Source of the DNA: Phenylobacterium aquaticum
Lineage (GTDB): Bacteria; Pseudomonadota; Alphaproteobacteria; Caulobacterales; Caulobacteraceae
Length of the DNA: 64,000 nt
Assembly (NCBI RefSeq): GCF_022695515.1
Contig: NZ_JALDPT010000013.1
Location: 1-64,000 of the forward strand
Reading direction: 5' to 3'
The notes beneath the pieces were generated by a model that was not told the origin of the DNA, made no database searches, and worked only from the letters and a program-made list of their open reading frames with translations. The translations under genes and the position numbers were made by a program. Positions 24,600-33,853 of the stretch are shown piece after piece (the stretch's first letter is position 1; the number at the start of each line of letters is the position of its first letter).

Positions 24600-25298
24600 T
24601 TGACCGACCAGCGTTCGATTTTCCAAAGCAGATCCAGAGACTTGGCCGCGGACCAGGAGCGGTTGCGATATGTCTCGGCGGTCAGCCTGGTGGCCACTGG
24701 CCTGGTGCTGCGGTTCCTGCTGACCCCGGTCTTCGGGACCACCCAGATCTATACGGTCTTCTATCCGGTCGTGCTTTTGTCGGCCTATGCGCTCGGGCCG
24801 CGGCCGGCCATGCTGGCGACCGGCCTCTCGGCGGCGCTGGCCTATTGGTGCTTCGCGCCACCGGTCTTCGAGTGGAAGCTGACCTGGGCCAATGTGGTGG
24901 GCGTGGCGCTGTTCGTGGCCACCTCGGCCATCGCCATCTATCTGATCACCGGCCTGATCCGCGCCCTGGAGGCTCTGGCCCTGCGCCAGGCGGCCGCCGA
25001 GGCCCGCGCCCGTGACGAGGCCGAGCGGCTGCAGGACCTGTCGAGCCAGGTGACAGACCATCTGCGGCAGGTCTCCGGCCTGCTGGCGATCCAGGCCGAG
25101 GGCCAGCGCGACCCGGCCCTGGCGGCGGCTCTGGAGCGGGCCTCGGCCCATTCCCTGCGGATCGCCAATCTGCATCATGATTTCGCCGGACGGGTGGGCG
25201 TCGTCATCGATCCCGAGGCGGCGCCGGTATCGCCCGCGCCTTCATCCGCCGAACCCGCCCTGATCCTGCCGCCCGCCGCGGCCGCGGTCGCCCGCTGA
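24600..25298 (+). CDS. DUF4118 (KdpD-like) membrane protein with a degenerate HisKA_2-like helix pair and no ATPase domain
   Basis: 232 aa starting at TTG 24600 (no Met is available nearby). Residues 24-118 form four membrane helices of the DUF4118 type (YPVVLLSAYALGPRPAM, AYWCFAPPVFEWKL). Then follow a coiled coil (120-150) and LSSQVTDHLRQVSGLLAIQ, which resembles the dimerisation helix of HWE/HisKA_2 kinases but without the EVNHRVKN box in good form. No HATPase domain follows; the tail is Pro/Ala-rich. It is probably a signalling-dead sensor or a dimerisation partner of another kinase. Confidence 0.65.
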   Translation: MTDQRSIFQSRSRDLAADQERLRYVSAVSLVATGLVLRFLLTPVFGTTQIYTVFYPVVLLSAYALGPRPAMLATGLSAALAYWCFAPPVFEWKLTWANVVGVALFVATSAIAIYLITGLIRALEALALRQAAAEARARDEAERLQDLSSQVTDHLRQVSGLLAIQAEGQRDPALAAALERASAHSLRIANLHHDFAGRVGVVIDPEAAPVSPAPSSAEPALILPPAAAAVAR

Positions 25299-25301
25299 GC
25301 T

Positions 25302-25571
25302 TCAGCCGTCGAGGCGCTCAGGCCGCAGATTGAGCACGCCCTTGCGCTCGAGCTCGATCAGCATCTGATCGATCTGGCTGCGCAGTTCGAGCATGCCGTC
25401 GGGGCTGAGGATCAGGAACCCCGACTTCACCAGATGCTCGCGCCCCTGGCCGTCGGTGACATTGGCCGCCAGGGCCACGCGGAAGGTCCCGGCCTGGAAG
25501 CCGAGGCCGGCCACCTGGTCGCCGAAGATCATCGGAAGGTCGAATTCCGGCAGGCCGGGCTGACTGGACAT
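25302..25571 (-). CDS. Small conserved-looking protein of unknown function
   Basis: 89 aa from ATG 25571, preceded by GAGG. The sequence is compact and predicted mostly beta in the first half (FRVALAANVTDGQGREHLV) with a C-terminal amphipathic helix (LELRSQIDQMLIELERKG). No membrane segment or cysteine is present. I recognise no family. It converges with the DUF4118 gene and is divergent from the VanZ-like gene. Confidence 0.6.
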   Translation of the reverse strand: MSSQPGLPEFDLPMIFGDQVAGLGFQAGTFRVALAANVTDGQGREHLVKSGFLILSPDGMLELRSQIDQMLIELERKGVLNLRPERLDG

Positions 25572-25689
25572 GGTGGGAACCTCGCATGATTCCCGAAGGA
25601 TTTCCCCACGCCCTGGCGCCCGGCGGCGCGGGAGGCTTAGATGGGCGTGCGTCGGATCGACCCGGCGCCGCAGCACCGACGACCGAGCC

Positions 25690-26091
25690 ATGACGACCGA
25701 GCCAATTCAGCCCTATCCCGACACCGGCCTGCTGGCCGTCGGCGCCCGACTGGCGTTTGGCGTGACCGCCCTGGCCATCTTCATCGCGATCATCGCCCCG
25801 GGCTGGCTGCTGCCCAAGGTGCTGCACTCGCACTATCTGGAGCATTTCGCGGCCTTCTACATTGCGGCGATCGCCGGGGCGGCGGCGATGCCGCGCGTCC
25901 AGATCCGGCGCATCGGCGTCGGCTATGTGGTGTTCGCCGCGGCGCTCGAGCTCTTGCAGGTGTTGCGCGGCCTGCCCCACGACCGGGCCTGGAACAACCT
26001 GATCGCCGATACGGGCGGCATCGCCGCGGCCCTGGCGCCGGTGGTGGTGGAGCGGTTTCGCGCCCGTTTCGCGCCCCGCCCCGCGGCCTAG
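25690..26091 (+). CDS. VanZ-like small membrane protein
   Basis: 133 aa with three to four hydrophobic helices. LEHFAAFYIAAIAG and the acidic/asparagine segment RAWNNLIADTGGIAAAL near the C terminus fit the VanZ-like layout (H-F in the second helix, D/N-x5-G before the last helix). The function of stand-alone VanZ-like proteins is unclear. Its stop and the stop of the convergent MgtC-like gene share the palindrome CTAG (26088-26091). Confidence 0.6.
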   Translation: MTTEPIQPYPDTGLLAVGARLAFGVTALAIFIAIIAPGWLLPKVLHSHYLEHFAAFYIAAIAGAAAMPRVQIRRIGVGYVVFAAALELLQVLRGLPHDRAWNNLIADTGGIAAALAPVVVERFRARFAPRPAA

Positions 26092-27383
26092 AGACCGAAC
26101 CCGCCGCCCTGCAGGACCGCGCCCGCCCACAGGCCGGCCAGCAGCACCGCGGCCCCGAGGCTGACCCGCACCCCATAGGCCCGGCCGCCGAGCACGAAGG
26201 CGGTCGGGGCCTTGACCAGCATGTTGGTCGAAAGCCCCAGCAATACGCCCGTCGCCGCGGCACGGTCGGAGGCCGCCCCGCTGAGCGCAAGCGCGCCCAT
26301 GGACACCGCCGCGGCGTGAGCGTCCACCAGGCCGGTCAGGGCCGCGCCCGCCAGGATCCCGGCCTCGCCGAGCCACAGGTCCAGACCCCGCGCCAGCATC
26401 GTGAACAGGGTGACCAGCACCACGAACGTGAGGGCGACCTTGAGATTGAAGGCCCGTCCCGGATCGACCCGCTCCTCCAGCGCCCCGACGCTGCGACGGG
26501 CCAGGAGGGCTGAGTAGACCAGTATGCCCAGCCCGCCGGCCGCCATCGGCACGGCCAGGATGATCATCAGCTGGGGCCGGGCGGCGGCGACCAGGGCGCA
26601 GAGATAGGCCAGGCTGGAGAGCATGGAGGCGACCCCGCCCGCCGCCGCGGAGGGGACCAGGCGCGCGTCGCCGCGGGCGCGGCCGGCCATGGCCGCGATG
26701 GTCGCGGTCGAGGAGATCAGGCCCCCGGCCAGGCCCGCCACCAGGAGACCATAGCGCGCCCCGGCCAGGCGCAGGGCGACATAGCCGAGCGCGCTCAGCC
26801 CCATCAGCACCACCACCGGCCGCCAGAACAGGAAGGGATTGATCAGGCCCCAGGGATCCACGGCGCGATCGGGCAGCAGGGGCAGGACGACGAGGGCCGC
26901 GATCGCGAAGCTGAGGCCGTCGAGCAACTCCTGCTCGCTCAGGCTCTCGCGGACCAGGTGGTGCAGGGGCGTGCGCCAGGCCAGGAGGGCGGCGACCACC
27001 ACCCCCGCCTCTCCGGCCAGGACCGGGCGGTTGGCGGCGATGACCCCCAGCAGGAAGGTGGCGAAGAAGGCGACCTCCGTGGTCAGGCCCGGATCGCGCC
27101 GCTCGCCCAGGAGATAGCCGGTCAGGACCGCCGCCCCGATCATCAGGCCGGCGACCGCCGTCAGCAGCGGCTGGCCGAGCAGGCCGACACCCCCGCCGAT
27201 CAGGCCGGCCAGGGCGAAGGTCCGCAGGCCGGCATAGCCCCTGGCCCCGCCCTCGCCCTTGCGGCGTTCGCGATCGACGCCGATCAGCAGGCCGACGGCG
27301 AGCGCCACCAGCATCCGCCCCTCGGGCCGTTCAAACAGGCTGGGCGGCACGGCGTAAGACCTTTCTGGAGTCGGACCGGTCAA
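26088..27383 (-). CDS. MgtC/SapB-DUF4010 family membrane protein
   Basis: 431 aa with about twelve hydrophobic helices. The N-terminal 150 residues carry the MgtC/SapB signature (VGLLIGVDRERR and RGYAGLRTFALAGLIGG), and the rest matches the DUF4010 extension (ISSTATIAAMAGRARG). Such fused proteins are widespread and thought to be transport-related, but their substrate is unknown. The listed start is TTG 27383, with few alternatives before the first helix, so the N terminus is uncertain by up to about 20 residues. Confidence 0.75.
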   Translation of the reverse strand: MTGPTPERSYAVPPSLFERPEGRMLVALAVGLLIGVDRERRKGEGGARGYAGLRTFALAGLIGGGVGLLGQPLLTAVAGLMIGAAVLTGYLLGERRDPGLTTEVAFFATFLLGVIAANRPVLAGEAGVVVAALLAWRTPLHHLVRESLSEQELLDGLSFAIAALVVLPLLPDRAVDPWGLINPFLFWRPVVVLMGLSALGYVALRLAGARYGLLVAGLAGGLISSTATIAAMAGRARGDARLVPSAAAGGVASMLSSLAYLCALVAAARPQLMIILAVPMAAGGLGILVYSALLARRSVGALEERVDPGRAFNLKVALTFVVLVTLFTMLARGLDLWLGEAGILAGAALTGLVDAHAAAVSMGALALSGAASDRAAATGVLLGLSTNMLVKAPTAFVLGGRAYGVRVSLGAAVLLAGLWAGAVLQGGGFGL

Positions 27384-27430
27384 ATCGCCATTTGGCTTGA
27401 TCGCGCTTGGCCAACCCGGATAGTTCCCCG

Positions 27431-28234
27431 ATGAACATAAACCAGACCGTCGCGACGATGCTCAAGCAAAGGGTCGCGGACGAAAAGCCGCTCGACTCGA
27501 TCGATGAGCTCAACAACGTCCTGCGGCTGATGGCCAAGTGGCGATCGGCGATCATCGCCAACACCTATTTCCAGCACCACGGCCAGACCATCCTACAAGG
27601 TCCGTTCCAGGGCATGACCTATGTCAAGGAAGCGACCGAAGGCGCGCTGATCCCGCGGCTGCTGGGCACCTATGAGTGCGAGCTTCACGCCGACATCGCC
27701 GCCTTCGCCACCCAGGGCCTGGACTGCGTGATCGATGTGGGCTGCGCTGAAGGCTATTACGCCGTGGGCCTGGCGCGGATGATGCCCGGGGTCACGGTCC
27801 ACGCCTATGACATCGACCCGCGCGCGCGCGCCGCCTGCGCCCAGCTGTCGGCCGTGAACGGGGTGAGCGATCGGGTGAAGATCGGCGGCGAGTTCGCCCC
27901 CGACGGCTTCCAGGCCTTCGCCGACCAGCGCTGCCTGGTGATGGTCGACACCGAGGGCGCCGAACTGGACATCCTGCAGCCCGACAAGAGCCCGGCCCTG
28001 GCGCGGATGAGCATCATCGTGGAGACCCACGATGTCTACCGGCCCGGCGCCCTGGCCGGGCTGATGGCGCGGTTCTCGCCCACGCACGACATCGTCCGCA
28101 TCGACCAGCAGGGCAAGACCATGCCCCTGCCCGCCTGGCTCTCCGGGCTCGGCCACCTGGACCACCTGCTGGCGGTGTGGGAATGGCGCACCGCGCCGAC
28201 GCCGTGGCTGGTGATGCGGCCCAAGGCGGCCTAG
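27431..28234 (+). CDS. FkbM-type SAM-dependent methyltransferase
   Basis: 267 aa from ATG 27431. The SAM-binding motif CVIDVGCAEGYYAVGLA is near residue 100 and the FkbM-type VDTEGAELDIL near 180. The first 90 residues are a family-specific helical region. FkbM-like enzymes methylate sugars or polyketides. It opens a run of four same-strand or flanking genes dealing with glycosylation and hydroxylation, suggesting glycan O-methylation. The start region has no clear Shine-Dalgarno. Confidence 0.75.
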   Translation: MNINQTVATMLKQRVADEKPLDSIDELNNVLRLMAKWRSAIIANTYFQHHGQTILQGPFQGMTYVKEATEGALIPRLLGTYECELHADIAAFATQGLDCVIDVGCAEGYYAVGLARMMPGVTVHAYDIDPRARAACAQLSAVNGVSDRVKIGGEFAPDGFQAFADQRCLVMVDTEGAELDILQPDKSPALARMSIIVETHDVYRPGALAGLMARFSPTHDIVRIDQQGKTMPLPAWLSGLGHLDHLLAVWEWRTAPTPWLVMRPKAA

Positions 28235-28264
28235 ACGCCTCAGCCATCCGGCCGGAGACCTGCG

Positions 28265-29371
28265 ATGACCGACTTCGCCCGTGGCGAGCCCGCCCCCTGG
28301 TTCACCGCCCCGACGGAAAGCCAGCCGGCCTTCGATTTCGCCAGCCTGGGGGGCCAGTACGTCCTGATCGGCTTCCTGCCCCTGGACGACGCGACGCGGG
28401 TCGGGGCGCTGAAGATGCTCGCCGCCCACCAGGGCCTGTTCGACGACAAGACCCTGACCGCCCTCGCCGTGCTGCGCGACGAGGCGACCATCGCCCAGGT
28501 CCGCGATCAGCGCGGCCTGCGCTGGATCCTCGACCGGGACGGTGCGGTCAGCCGGCTCTATGGCGCCCTGGACGAGGCGGGCGCCCAGACCTGCCACTGG
28601 GTCCTGCTCGATCCCACCCTGCGGTTGCTGGCCAAGGCCCCGGTCGGGGCCGAGGCCGGCCTGTTCGCCGCGCTTTCCACCCTGCCCCCGCCGCAGGATC
28701 ACGCCCGCACCCCGCTGTCGGCCCCCGCCCTGATCACGCCCAGGGTGTTCGAGCCCGAGCTCTGCCGGCGGCTGATCGCCCTCTATGACCAGACCGGCGG
28801 CCGGGCCTCGGGGGTCATGCGCGACGTGGACGGCAAGACCGTCGCGGTGATGGACCCCTACAAGAAGCGCCGCGACGTGCTGGTCGAGGCGCCGGACCTG
28901 CGGGCGGAACTGCGCGACGCCCTGCGCCGGCGGCTGGTCCCGGAGATCGCCAAGGCCTTCTGCTTCGAGGCCACCCGGATCGAGCGCTATCTGGTCGCCT
29001 GCTATGACGCCGAGGAGGGCGGCTTCTTCCGCCCCCACCGGGACAACACCACGCGGGGCACGGCCCATCGCCGGTTCGCGGTCTCGATCAACCTCAACAG
29101 CGAGGACTTCGAGGGCGGCGACCTGAGATTTCCGGAATTCGGACCTCAGACCTACCGGGCGCCGACCGGCGGCGCGGTGGTGTTCGCCTGCGCCCTGCTG
29201 CACGAGGCCCGCCCGGTGACCAAGGGGCGGCGCTACGCCTTCCTGCCGTTCCTGTACGACGAGGCCGCCGCCCAGGTGCGCGAGGCCAATCGCGCTCATC
29301 TGGGCGAGCAGCGGGAGGGCGCGGCCGGCCTGACCGCCGAGGCCGAGGACCGCCTGGCTCCGGCGACCTAA
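28265..29371 (+). CDS. Thioredoxin-fold domain fused to prolyl 4-hydroxylase-like 2OG-Fe(II) dioxygenase
   Basis: 368 aa. Residues 5-140 resemble a peroxiredoxin/AhpC fold (GEPAPWFTAPT, QYVLIGFLPLDD) but the peroxidatic Cys position is occupied by Leu/Asp, so it is likely non-catalytic. Residues 155-335 are a P4H-type double-stranded beta-helix with iron ligands His258, Asp260 (HRD) and His313, and 2-oxoglutarate-binding basic residues at Lys320/Arg322-323. It probably hydroxylates a protein or glycopeptide. The start follows the methyltransferase by 30 bases, with GGAGACC upstream of the ATG. Confidence 0.8.
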   Translation: MTDFARGEPAPWFTAPTESQPAFDFASLGGQYVLIGFLPLDDATRVGALKMLAAHQGLFDDKTLTALAVLRDEATIAQVRDQRGLRWILDRDGAVSRLYGALDEAGAQTCHWVLLDPTLRLLAKAPVGAEAGLFAALSTLPPPQDHARTPLSAPALITPRVFEPELCRRLIALYDQTGGRASGVMRDVDGKTVAVMDPYKKRRDVLVEAPDLRAELRDALRRRLVPEIAKAFCFEATRIERYLVACYDAEEGGFFRPHRDNTTRGTAHRRFAVSINLNSEDFEGGDLRFPEFGPQTYRAPTGGAVVFACALLHEARPVTKGRRYAFLPFLYDEAAAQVREANRAHLGEQREGAAGLTAEAEDRLAPAT

Positions 29372-29379
29372 GGCCGCCG

Positions 29380-30420
29380 ATGTCGATCGACAGCCAGTTC
29401 CAGGCGGCGGCGGCGGCGCAATTGGCCGGGGACTTCGCGCGGGCCGAACAGCTCTACCGCGCCCTGGTCGCCGAGCGCCCCCTGTGGGCGAACCATAATC
29501 TCGGCGTGCTGCACACCTCGCTCGGCCGGTTCGAGGCGGCGGAGCAGGCCTATCTGGCGGCCCTGGAGATCGATCCCGCCGCCGCCTTTCCGCGCCACGC
29601 CCTGTCGCGCCTGTGGCTGGCCCAGGGGCGCTATGCGGAGGCCTGGCCTCTGTTCGAGGCCCGGCGCGAAATCCCCAGCCTGAACATCCCGGCGCCGGTC
29701 CTGCCCTATCCGGAGTGGCGCGGCGAGGACCTGACGGGCAAGCGTCTGCTGGTGCTGTCCGAGCAGGGGATCGGCGACCAGATCCAGCTGGCCCGCTTCT
29801 TTCCGGACCTGCGGGCGCGGGGCGCGGAGATCACCTATTTCAGCCTGGCCAGCCTGGCGCGGCTGCTGGACGGGCGGGGGGCCAAGATCCTGACCAGCGT
29901 GCCCGCCGGCCGGGCGCCCGCGGCCGACTACTGGATCCTGAGCTTCAGCCTGCCCCTGCGGCTGGGGGTGACGCGCCAGACCCTGTCGGGCGGCGCCTAT
30001 CTGGAGGCGGACGGCCCACGGACCGGCGGAGTCGGGGTGGTGACGCGCGGCAATCCCGGCCACGCCAATGACCGCAATCGGTCCCTGAGCGGACCGGCGG
30101 CCGACCGGCTCGCGGCCCTGGGCCGGGATCTCACACCCGAGGCGACCGGGGCGCGGGATTTCCACCACACCGCCCGGATCGTCGCGGGCCTGGATCTGGT
30201 GATCGCCGTGGACACCTCGGTCGCCCATCTGGCCGGCGCGATGGGCAAGCCGTGCTGGGTGCTGCTGCCCGCCATGGACGTCGACTGGCGCTGGGGGCTG
30301 AGCGGCGACGCGACCCCCTGGTATGACAGCCTGAAGCTCTATCGGCAGGAGACAGCGGGGGACTGGGCGCCGGTGCTCGACCAGGTCGAGGCCGACCTGG
30401 CCGCCTTAGGGCTGGGCTAG
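29380..30420 (+). CDS. TPR-containing glycosyltransferase (GT9/heptosyltransferase-like fold)
   Basis: 346 aa. Residues 5-85 are two to three tetratricopeptide repeats (AEQLYRALVAERP, AEQAYLAALEIDPAAAFP). The C-terminal half is a GT-B-like domain with LSEQGIGDQIQLARFFP and the nucleotide-sugar region LVIAVDTSVAHLAGAMGKP, typical of TPR glycosyltransferases abundant in Caulobacterales. The segment between about 195 and 235 is shorter than I expect for the family. It probably glycosylates protein, for example flagellin or surface protein. It converges with the HMW1C-like gene. Confidence 0.75.
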   Translation: MSIDSQFQAAAAAQLAGDFARAEQLYRALVAERPLWANHNLGVLHTSLGRFEAAEQAYLAALEIDPAAAFPRHALSRLWLAQGRYAEAWPLFEARREIPSLNIPAPVLPYPEWRGEDLTGKRLLVLSEQGIGDQIQLARFFPDLRARGAEITYFSLASLARLLDGRGAKILTSVPAGRAPAADYWILSFSLPLRLGVTRQTLSGGAYLEADGPRTGGVGVVTRGNPGHANDRNRSLSGPAADRLAALGRDLTPEATGARDFHHTARIVAGLDLVIAVDTSVAHLAGAMGKPCWVLLPAMDVDWRWGLSGDATPWYDSLKLYRQETAGDWAPVLDQVEADLAALGLG

Positions 30421-32268
30421 GGCCAGCACGTCCGCCAGCTCCAGCGCCTTCAGGTCGCTGGCCATGATCGCCGCATGGTTCTCCCAGACCGCCCAGACCA
30501 GATCGACGACCTCGCTGCGCAGTGGCGTCGTCGCGTCCCCGAACAGGCGCTGATCGACATCCAGCGCCAGGGCCTGGCGACTGAGCGACAGGCGCACCGC
30601 GTCGTCTTCGATCACCCGCAGCGCGGCGGCGACATAGGCGTCCTCGTCCGCCGCGATCGTCCAGGCCGGCAGGTCCAGCATGCGCAGCAGCATGGCGTCG
30701 GTCATGCCATGCGGCTCGGGCCGCTCCATCGCCACCACCGGAAGACCGAGGCGTAGGCCGTCGACGACGCTGTGCAGGCCGCCGAAGGGATAGGGGCTGA
30801 GGATCAGGTCGCAGGCCGACAGGGCCGCCTGATAGGCCTCGTAGTTCAGGGTCGGATGAAGGGTCACCCCGGCCAGGGTCCGCACCGCGCCGCGCCGGAA
30901 CGCCTCGATCGAGCCGCCGCGGGCGTTGGGGAAGAACTGGAACTCGACCGGCCGGGTCGACTCCGCCTGGATCCGAGCCAGCAGGGTGAGAAAGCCGGGG
31001 TTCAGCTTCAGCATGTTGCTGGGCGCCGCGATCCGCACTGGATCGGCGCGCTCGCGCACCTGGTGCGGCGGAAAGACCACGCCCGGCGGCCGCTCGAACC
31101 TCAGGCTCTCGTCGGGCAGCATCAGCACCTTCTCGCCGAACAGCGCCGGGTCCGACACATAGCCCTTCTCGATCAGGTAATAGTCGAGGGTCGGGCAGAA
31201 GGTGGAGGCCGAGTGGCCGATCGCCGTGAACTGCAGGGGCGCGAGCCTCAGATTGGCGAAGACCGGCCCCCAGTGGCGCATGCCCACGCTGAGCCAGAAC
31301 ACCGCGTCCGGGGCGATCCTGCGGAACTGCGCATAGATCTCCGGCAGGTGGACGCCGTTGGCCTGGCGCTCGAAGGTCACGACCTCGTCGAACAGGGCCT
31401 CGACATGGGCGTCGACCTCGATCTTGTCGGTCAGCAGCACCAGGTGGAAGCGGGTGCGCAGCTGACGCAGGTACTGGCCGAAATAGCGGTACTGCACATG
31501 GCGGGCGTGCATGATCTCGGCGGCGACCAGCATCAGGGGCTTGTCGCGCGGCGGGCGGGCCGAGGCCGGCAGATCCTCAAATCCCATGGCGTCGCACATG
31601 CGGCGCAAGGTGCGGTTCAGCACCGCCTTGAGCGCATGCTTGCGGGGCCCGGACGCGTAGCTGCAATCCATCCAGGCGATGGAGATCAGGACGATGGCGC
31701 GCAGGCGGATCTCGGGGGTCAGGCCCTCGATGCGGGGCGCTGCTTCCAGCAGGGCTTCCCGTCGGGCCGCCCCGGCCAGGGTGCGGACGGGCGACTGGAT
31801 GATCAGCGACAGATAGGACAGCAGAGCCAGGTCCGGGGGCAGGTCGAACAGGGCCTGGAAATCGATGTCCAGGCGGGTGTCCAGATCGAGCAGGGCCAGA
31901 TAGGCGGCGAGCTTCGAGCGGGACGCGCCCCGCGCCTGGGCCAGGCCCTCGGGAAACAGGGCCAGCAGCCCCGGCTCGGCCCCGTCGAAGTCACTGCCCG
32001 CATAGAGCCGGACAAGGTCGCGGTGGGCGAAGAGGAGCCGCAGGAGCGTCGCCTCCTCCATCTCCAGGTCCGGCGCGCTCAGCAGGGTCGTGAACACCGC
32101 CGCCAGCCGCGTATAGGCCAGGCGCGTGGCGGAAATGTCCGGCGCGGACCGGTAGCCCGCGCGCACCGGCGCGTCACCGGTCAAGGCGCCCAGGGCGTCC
32201 AGCGCCAGGTCCAGGGCGTTCGGCGCGCGCCCATAGGCGGCCCGTTCGACCTCGGCGATATTGATCAT
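30406..32268 (-). CDS. HMW1C/GT41-like protein glycosyltransferase
   Basis: 620 aa from ATG 32268. An all-helical N-terminal half (about 1-250) is followed by a GT-B catalytic half with IGHSASTFCPTLDYYLIEK and GEKVLMLPDESLRF, then AAPSNMLKLNPGFLTLLARI and the donor-site helix YPFGGLHSVVDGLRLGLPVV. This pattern is that of HMW1C N-glycosyltransferases and SPINDLY-like O-GlcNAc transferases. It would modify Asn or Ser/Thr of exported proteins in the cytosol. The neighbouring MBOAT/AlgJ and hydroxylase genes suggest a combined surface modification pathway. Confidence 0.75.
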   Translation of the reverse strand: MINIAEVERAAYGRAPNALDLALDALGALTGDAPVRAGYRSAPDISATRLAYTRLAAVFTTLLSAPDLEMEEATLLRLLFAHRDLVRLYAGSDFDGAEPGLLALFPEGLAQARGASRSKLAAYLALLDLDTRLDIDFQALFDLPPDLALLSYLSLIIQSPVRTLAGAARREALLEAAPRIEGLTPEIRLRAIVLISIAWMDCSYASGPRKHALKAVLNRTLRRMCDAMGFEDLPASARPPRDKPLMLVAAEIMHARHVQYRYFGQYLRQLRTRFHLVLLTDKIEVDAHVEALFDEVVTFERQANGVHLPEIYAQFRRIAPDAVFWLSVGMRHWGPVFANLRLAPLQFTAIGHSASTFCPTLDYYLIEKGYVSDPALFGEKVLMLPDESLRFERPPGVVFPPHQVRERADPVRIAAPSNMLKLNPGFLTLLARIQAESTRPVEFQFFPNARGGSIEAFRRGAVRTLAGVTLHPTLNYEAYQAALSACDLILSPYPFGGLHSVVDGLRLGLPVVAMERPEPHGMTDAMLLRMLDLPAWTIAADEDAYVAAALRVIEDDAVRLSLSRQALALDVDQRLFGDATTPLRSEVVDLVWAVWENHAAIMASDLKALELADVLALAQP

Positions 32269-32291
32269 GACGTCCGGGCTCCGGCCATGGT

Positions 32292-33851
32292 TCAGCCTAG
32301 CACGGCCAGGGGTCGGCCGGCGGGGCAGACGACCCATCCCTGAGCCGTTCGCCGATAGACCCGGACCGCATAGTCCCCGCGGGCGAGCGCGCGGCTGGCG
32401 AGCACCTGGTCATATCCGCTGAGCCGCGCGCCTGGCTTGCGCAGCGCGGCCGCAACGTCGGGCCGTTCGAGATTCACGCTGAGCTCGCCGACCAGGTCTG
32501 CGCCCGGGCCCGTCAGCCGCGCCAACCCTGCCGCGAGGCCCGGCCCGGCGCCGGGATCGGCGATCCAGCCCGTCGTCCTCAACCGCCAGCCGCCGCGTCG
32601 GGCCGGTTGCAGGCTGGCCGCCTCGACATTGCAGGCGGCCGGGGCGGCGTGATCGAGGGCCGAGGCCAGGCTCCCCACCGGGCGCAGGGTCGAGGGCGCC
32701 TGGGCCAGCGCCTCGCCGATCCGATCGAGCGCATCCGGCGAGGCCGGCGGGGCCTGGGCGAGGCTGCTGGGCAGACCGGATTCCAGGACCTCGAGCACCA
32801 CGGCGTCGGGGTGGTAGGCGGCGATCAGATCCGGCCGCCAGGCGCCGTCCTGGTTATGCGCCACGATCAGCCGGCTGAAGTCGCCATAGAGCAGGGGCAG
32901 CAGCGCGTTGGAGAAGGAGTCGACGGTGAGCAGCAGGGTCGGCTTGCCGACCTGGCCGGTGTCGATCACCCGCGGGCCGGTCCAGCTGTGGTTGTCGCTG
33001 AGCCAGGTGGTCGTGGTCCGCCCCTGGACGGCCGGATCGATCAGGCTGGGGGCGTCGATCCGCACGAAGGCCTTGACCCCCTCCATGCCGGCGAGGTCGG
33101 CCTGTTGCTTGCCGGGGGCCAGGGGCTCGCGGACGAAGGCGGAGAGCGGACGGGGCCCCTGGCCCACGCCCCGCGCCTTGAGGGCGGCCATCAGCTCGAC
33201 ATAGCCGCCATAGGCGCCATAGCCGGTCCAGTGGGTGTCGTGCCGGCTATAGGCGTGGGGGCCCTGGGCGGCGACCGCGTCATGCGGATAGATCAGCACG
33301 CCGACCTGGGCCTCGCGCGCCAGCCGGGCCAGGCGCAGGGCCGGCCGATCGGGGGACGGCGTCCCCATCCAGCGGGGCGCAAGCCCGGGAAACACCGTCT
33401 CCTTCAGCGGCGGGGTGAGCACGAGATAGGGCGTCGGCCCCAGAGCCTCGGTGCGGCCGGCCAGGCCCTGGAGCCAGGCGCGGGTCTCGATGTCGGTCAT
33501 GGGCGGCAGGTTGCGGGCCGTGCCCAGATGACTGCCGTTGTCATAGAACAGCCAGCCCTGCCGGCCGACGATCACGCGCTCGGATCCGGACACCCCAAGC
33601 GCCAGGCGCAGGGCGTTGAGCGCCGGGATGGTGAAGCGCCGCGCCGGGAACCGATCGGCGACCGCCTGGTCGACCGCGTCGCGCCAGGCCTGGGCGTCGC
33701 TGAGCCGGGTCGGCAGCGGCGGCGGGCGGGTCAGCTCGCGGTTTTCCCCAAGCGGCGGCGGCTGGATCAGGCCCGGCAGGATGAAGGCCGCCGCCATCAG
33801 GAAGACCACCGCGCCGATCAGGCGCCGCCAGTGGGCGTCAAGTCCGTCCAT
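32292..33851 (-). CDS. AlgJ/AlgX-like SGNH acetyltransferase-associated protein
   Basis: 519 aa from ATG 33851, two bases after the MBOAT stop. An N-terminal membrane anchor (about 8-28) precedes an SGNH-like domain with GRQGWLFYDNGSHLG, and YSRHDTHWTGYGAYGGY containing the DxHW catalytic dyad of AlgJ/PatB proteins; LTVDSFSNALLPLL supplies the serine block. It acts in the periplasm, taking acetyl groups delivered by the MBOAT protein and placing them on a polysaccharide or glycan. The C-terminal 150 residues form an extra domain of unknown fold. Confidence 0.82.
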   Translation of the reverse strand: MDGLDAHWRRLIGAVVFLMAAAFILPGLIQPPPLGENRELTRPPPLPTRLSDAQAWRDAVDQAVADRFPARRFTIPALNALRLALGVSGSERVIVGRQGWLFYDNGSHLGTARNLPPMTDIETRAWLQGLAGRTEALGPTPYLVLTPPLKETVFPGLAPRWMGTPSPDRPALRLARLAREAQVGVLIYPHDAVAAQGPHAYSRHDTHWTGYGAYGGYVELMAALKARGVGQGPRPLSAFVREPLAPGKQQADLAGMEGVKAFVRIDAPSLIDPAVQGRTTTTWLSDNHSWTGPRVIDTGQVGKPTLLLTVDSFSNALLPLLYGDFSRLIVAHNQDGAWRPDLIAAYHPDAVVLEVLESGLPSSLAQAPPASPDALDRIGEALAQAPSTLRPVGSLASALDHAAPAACNVEAASLQPARRGGWRLRTTGWIADPGAGPGLAAGLARLTGPGADLVGELSVNLERPDVAAALRKPGARLSGYDQVLASRALARGDYAVRVYRRTAQGWVVCPAGRPLAVLG

Positions 33852-33853
33852 GG

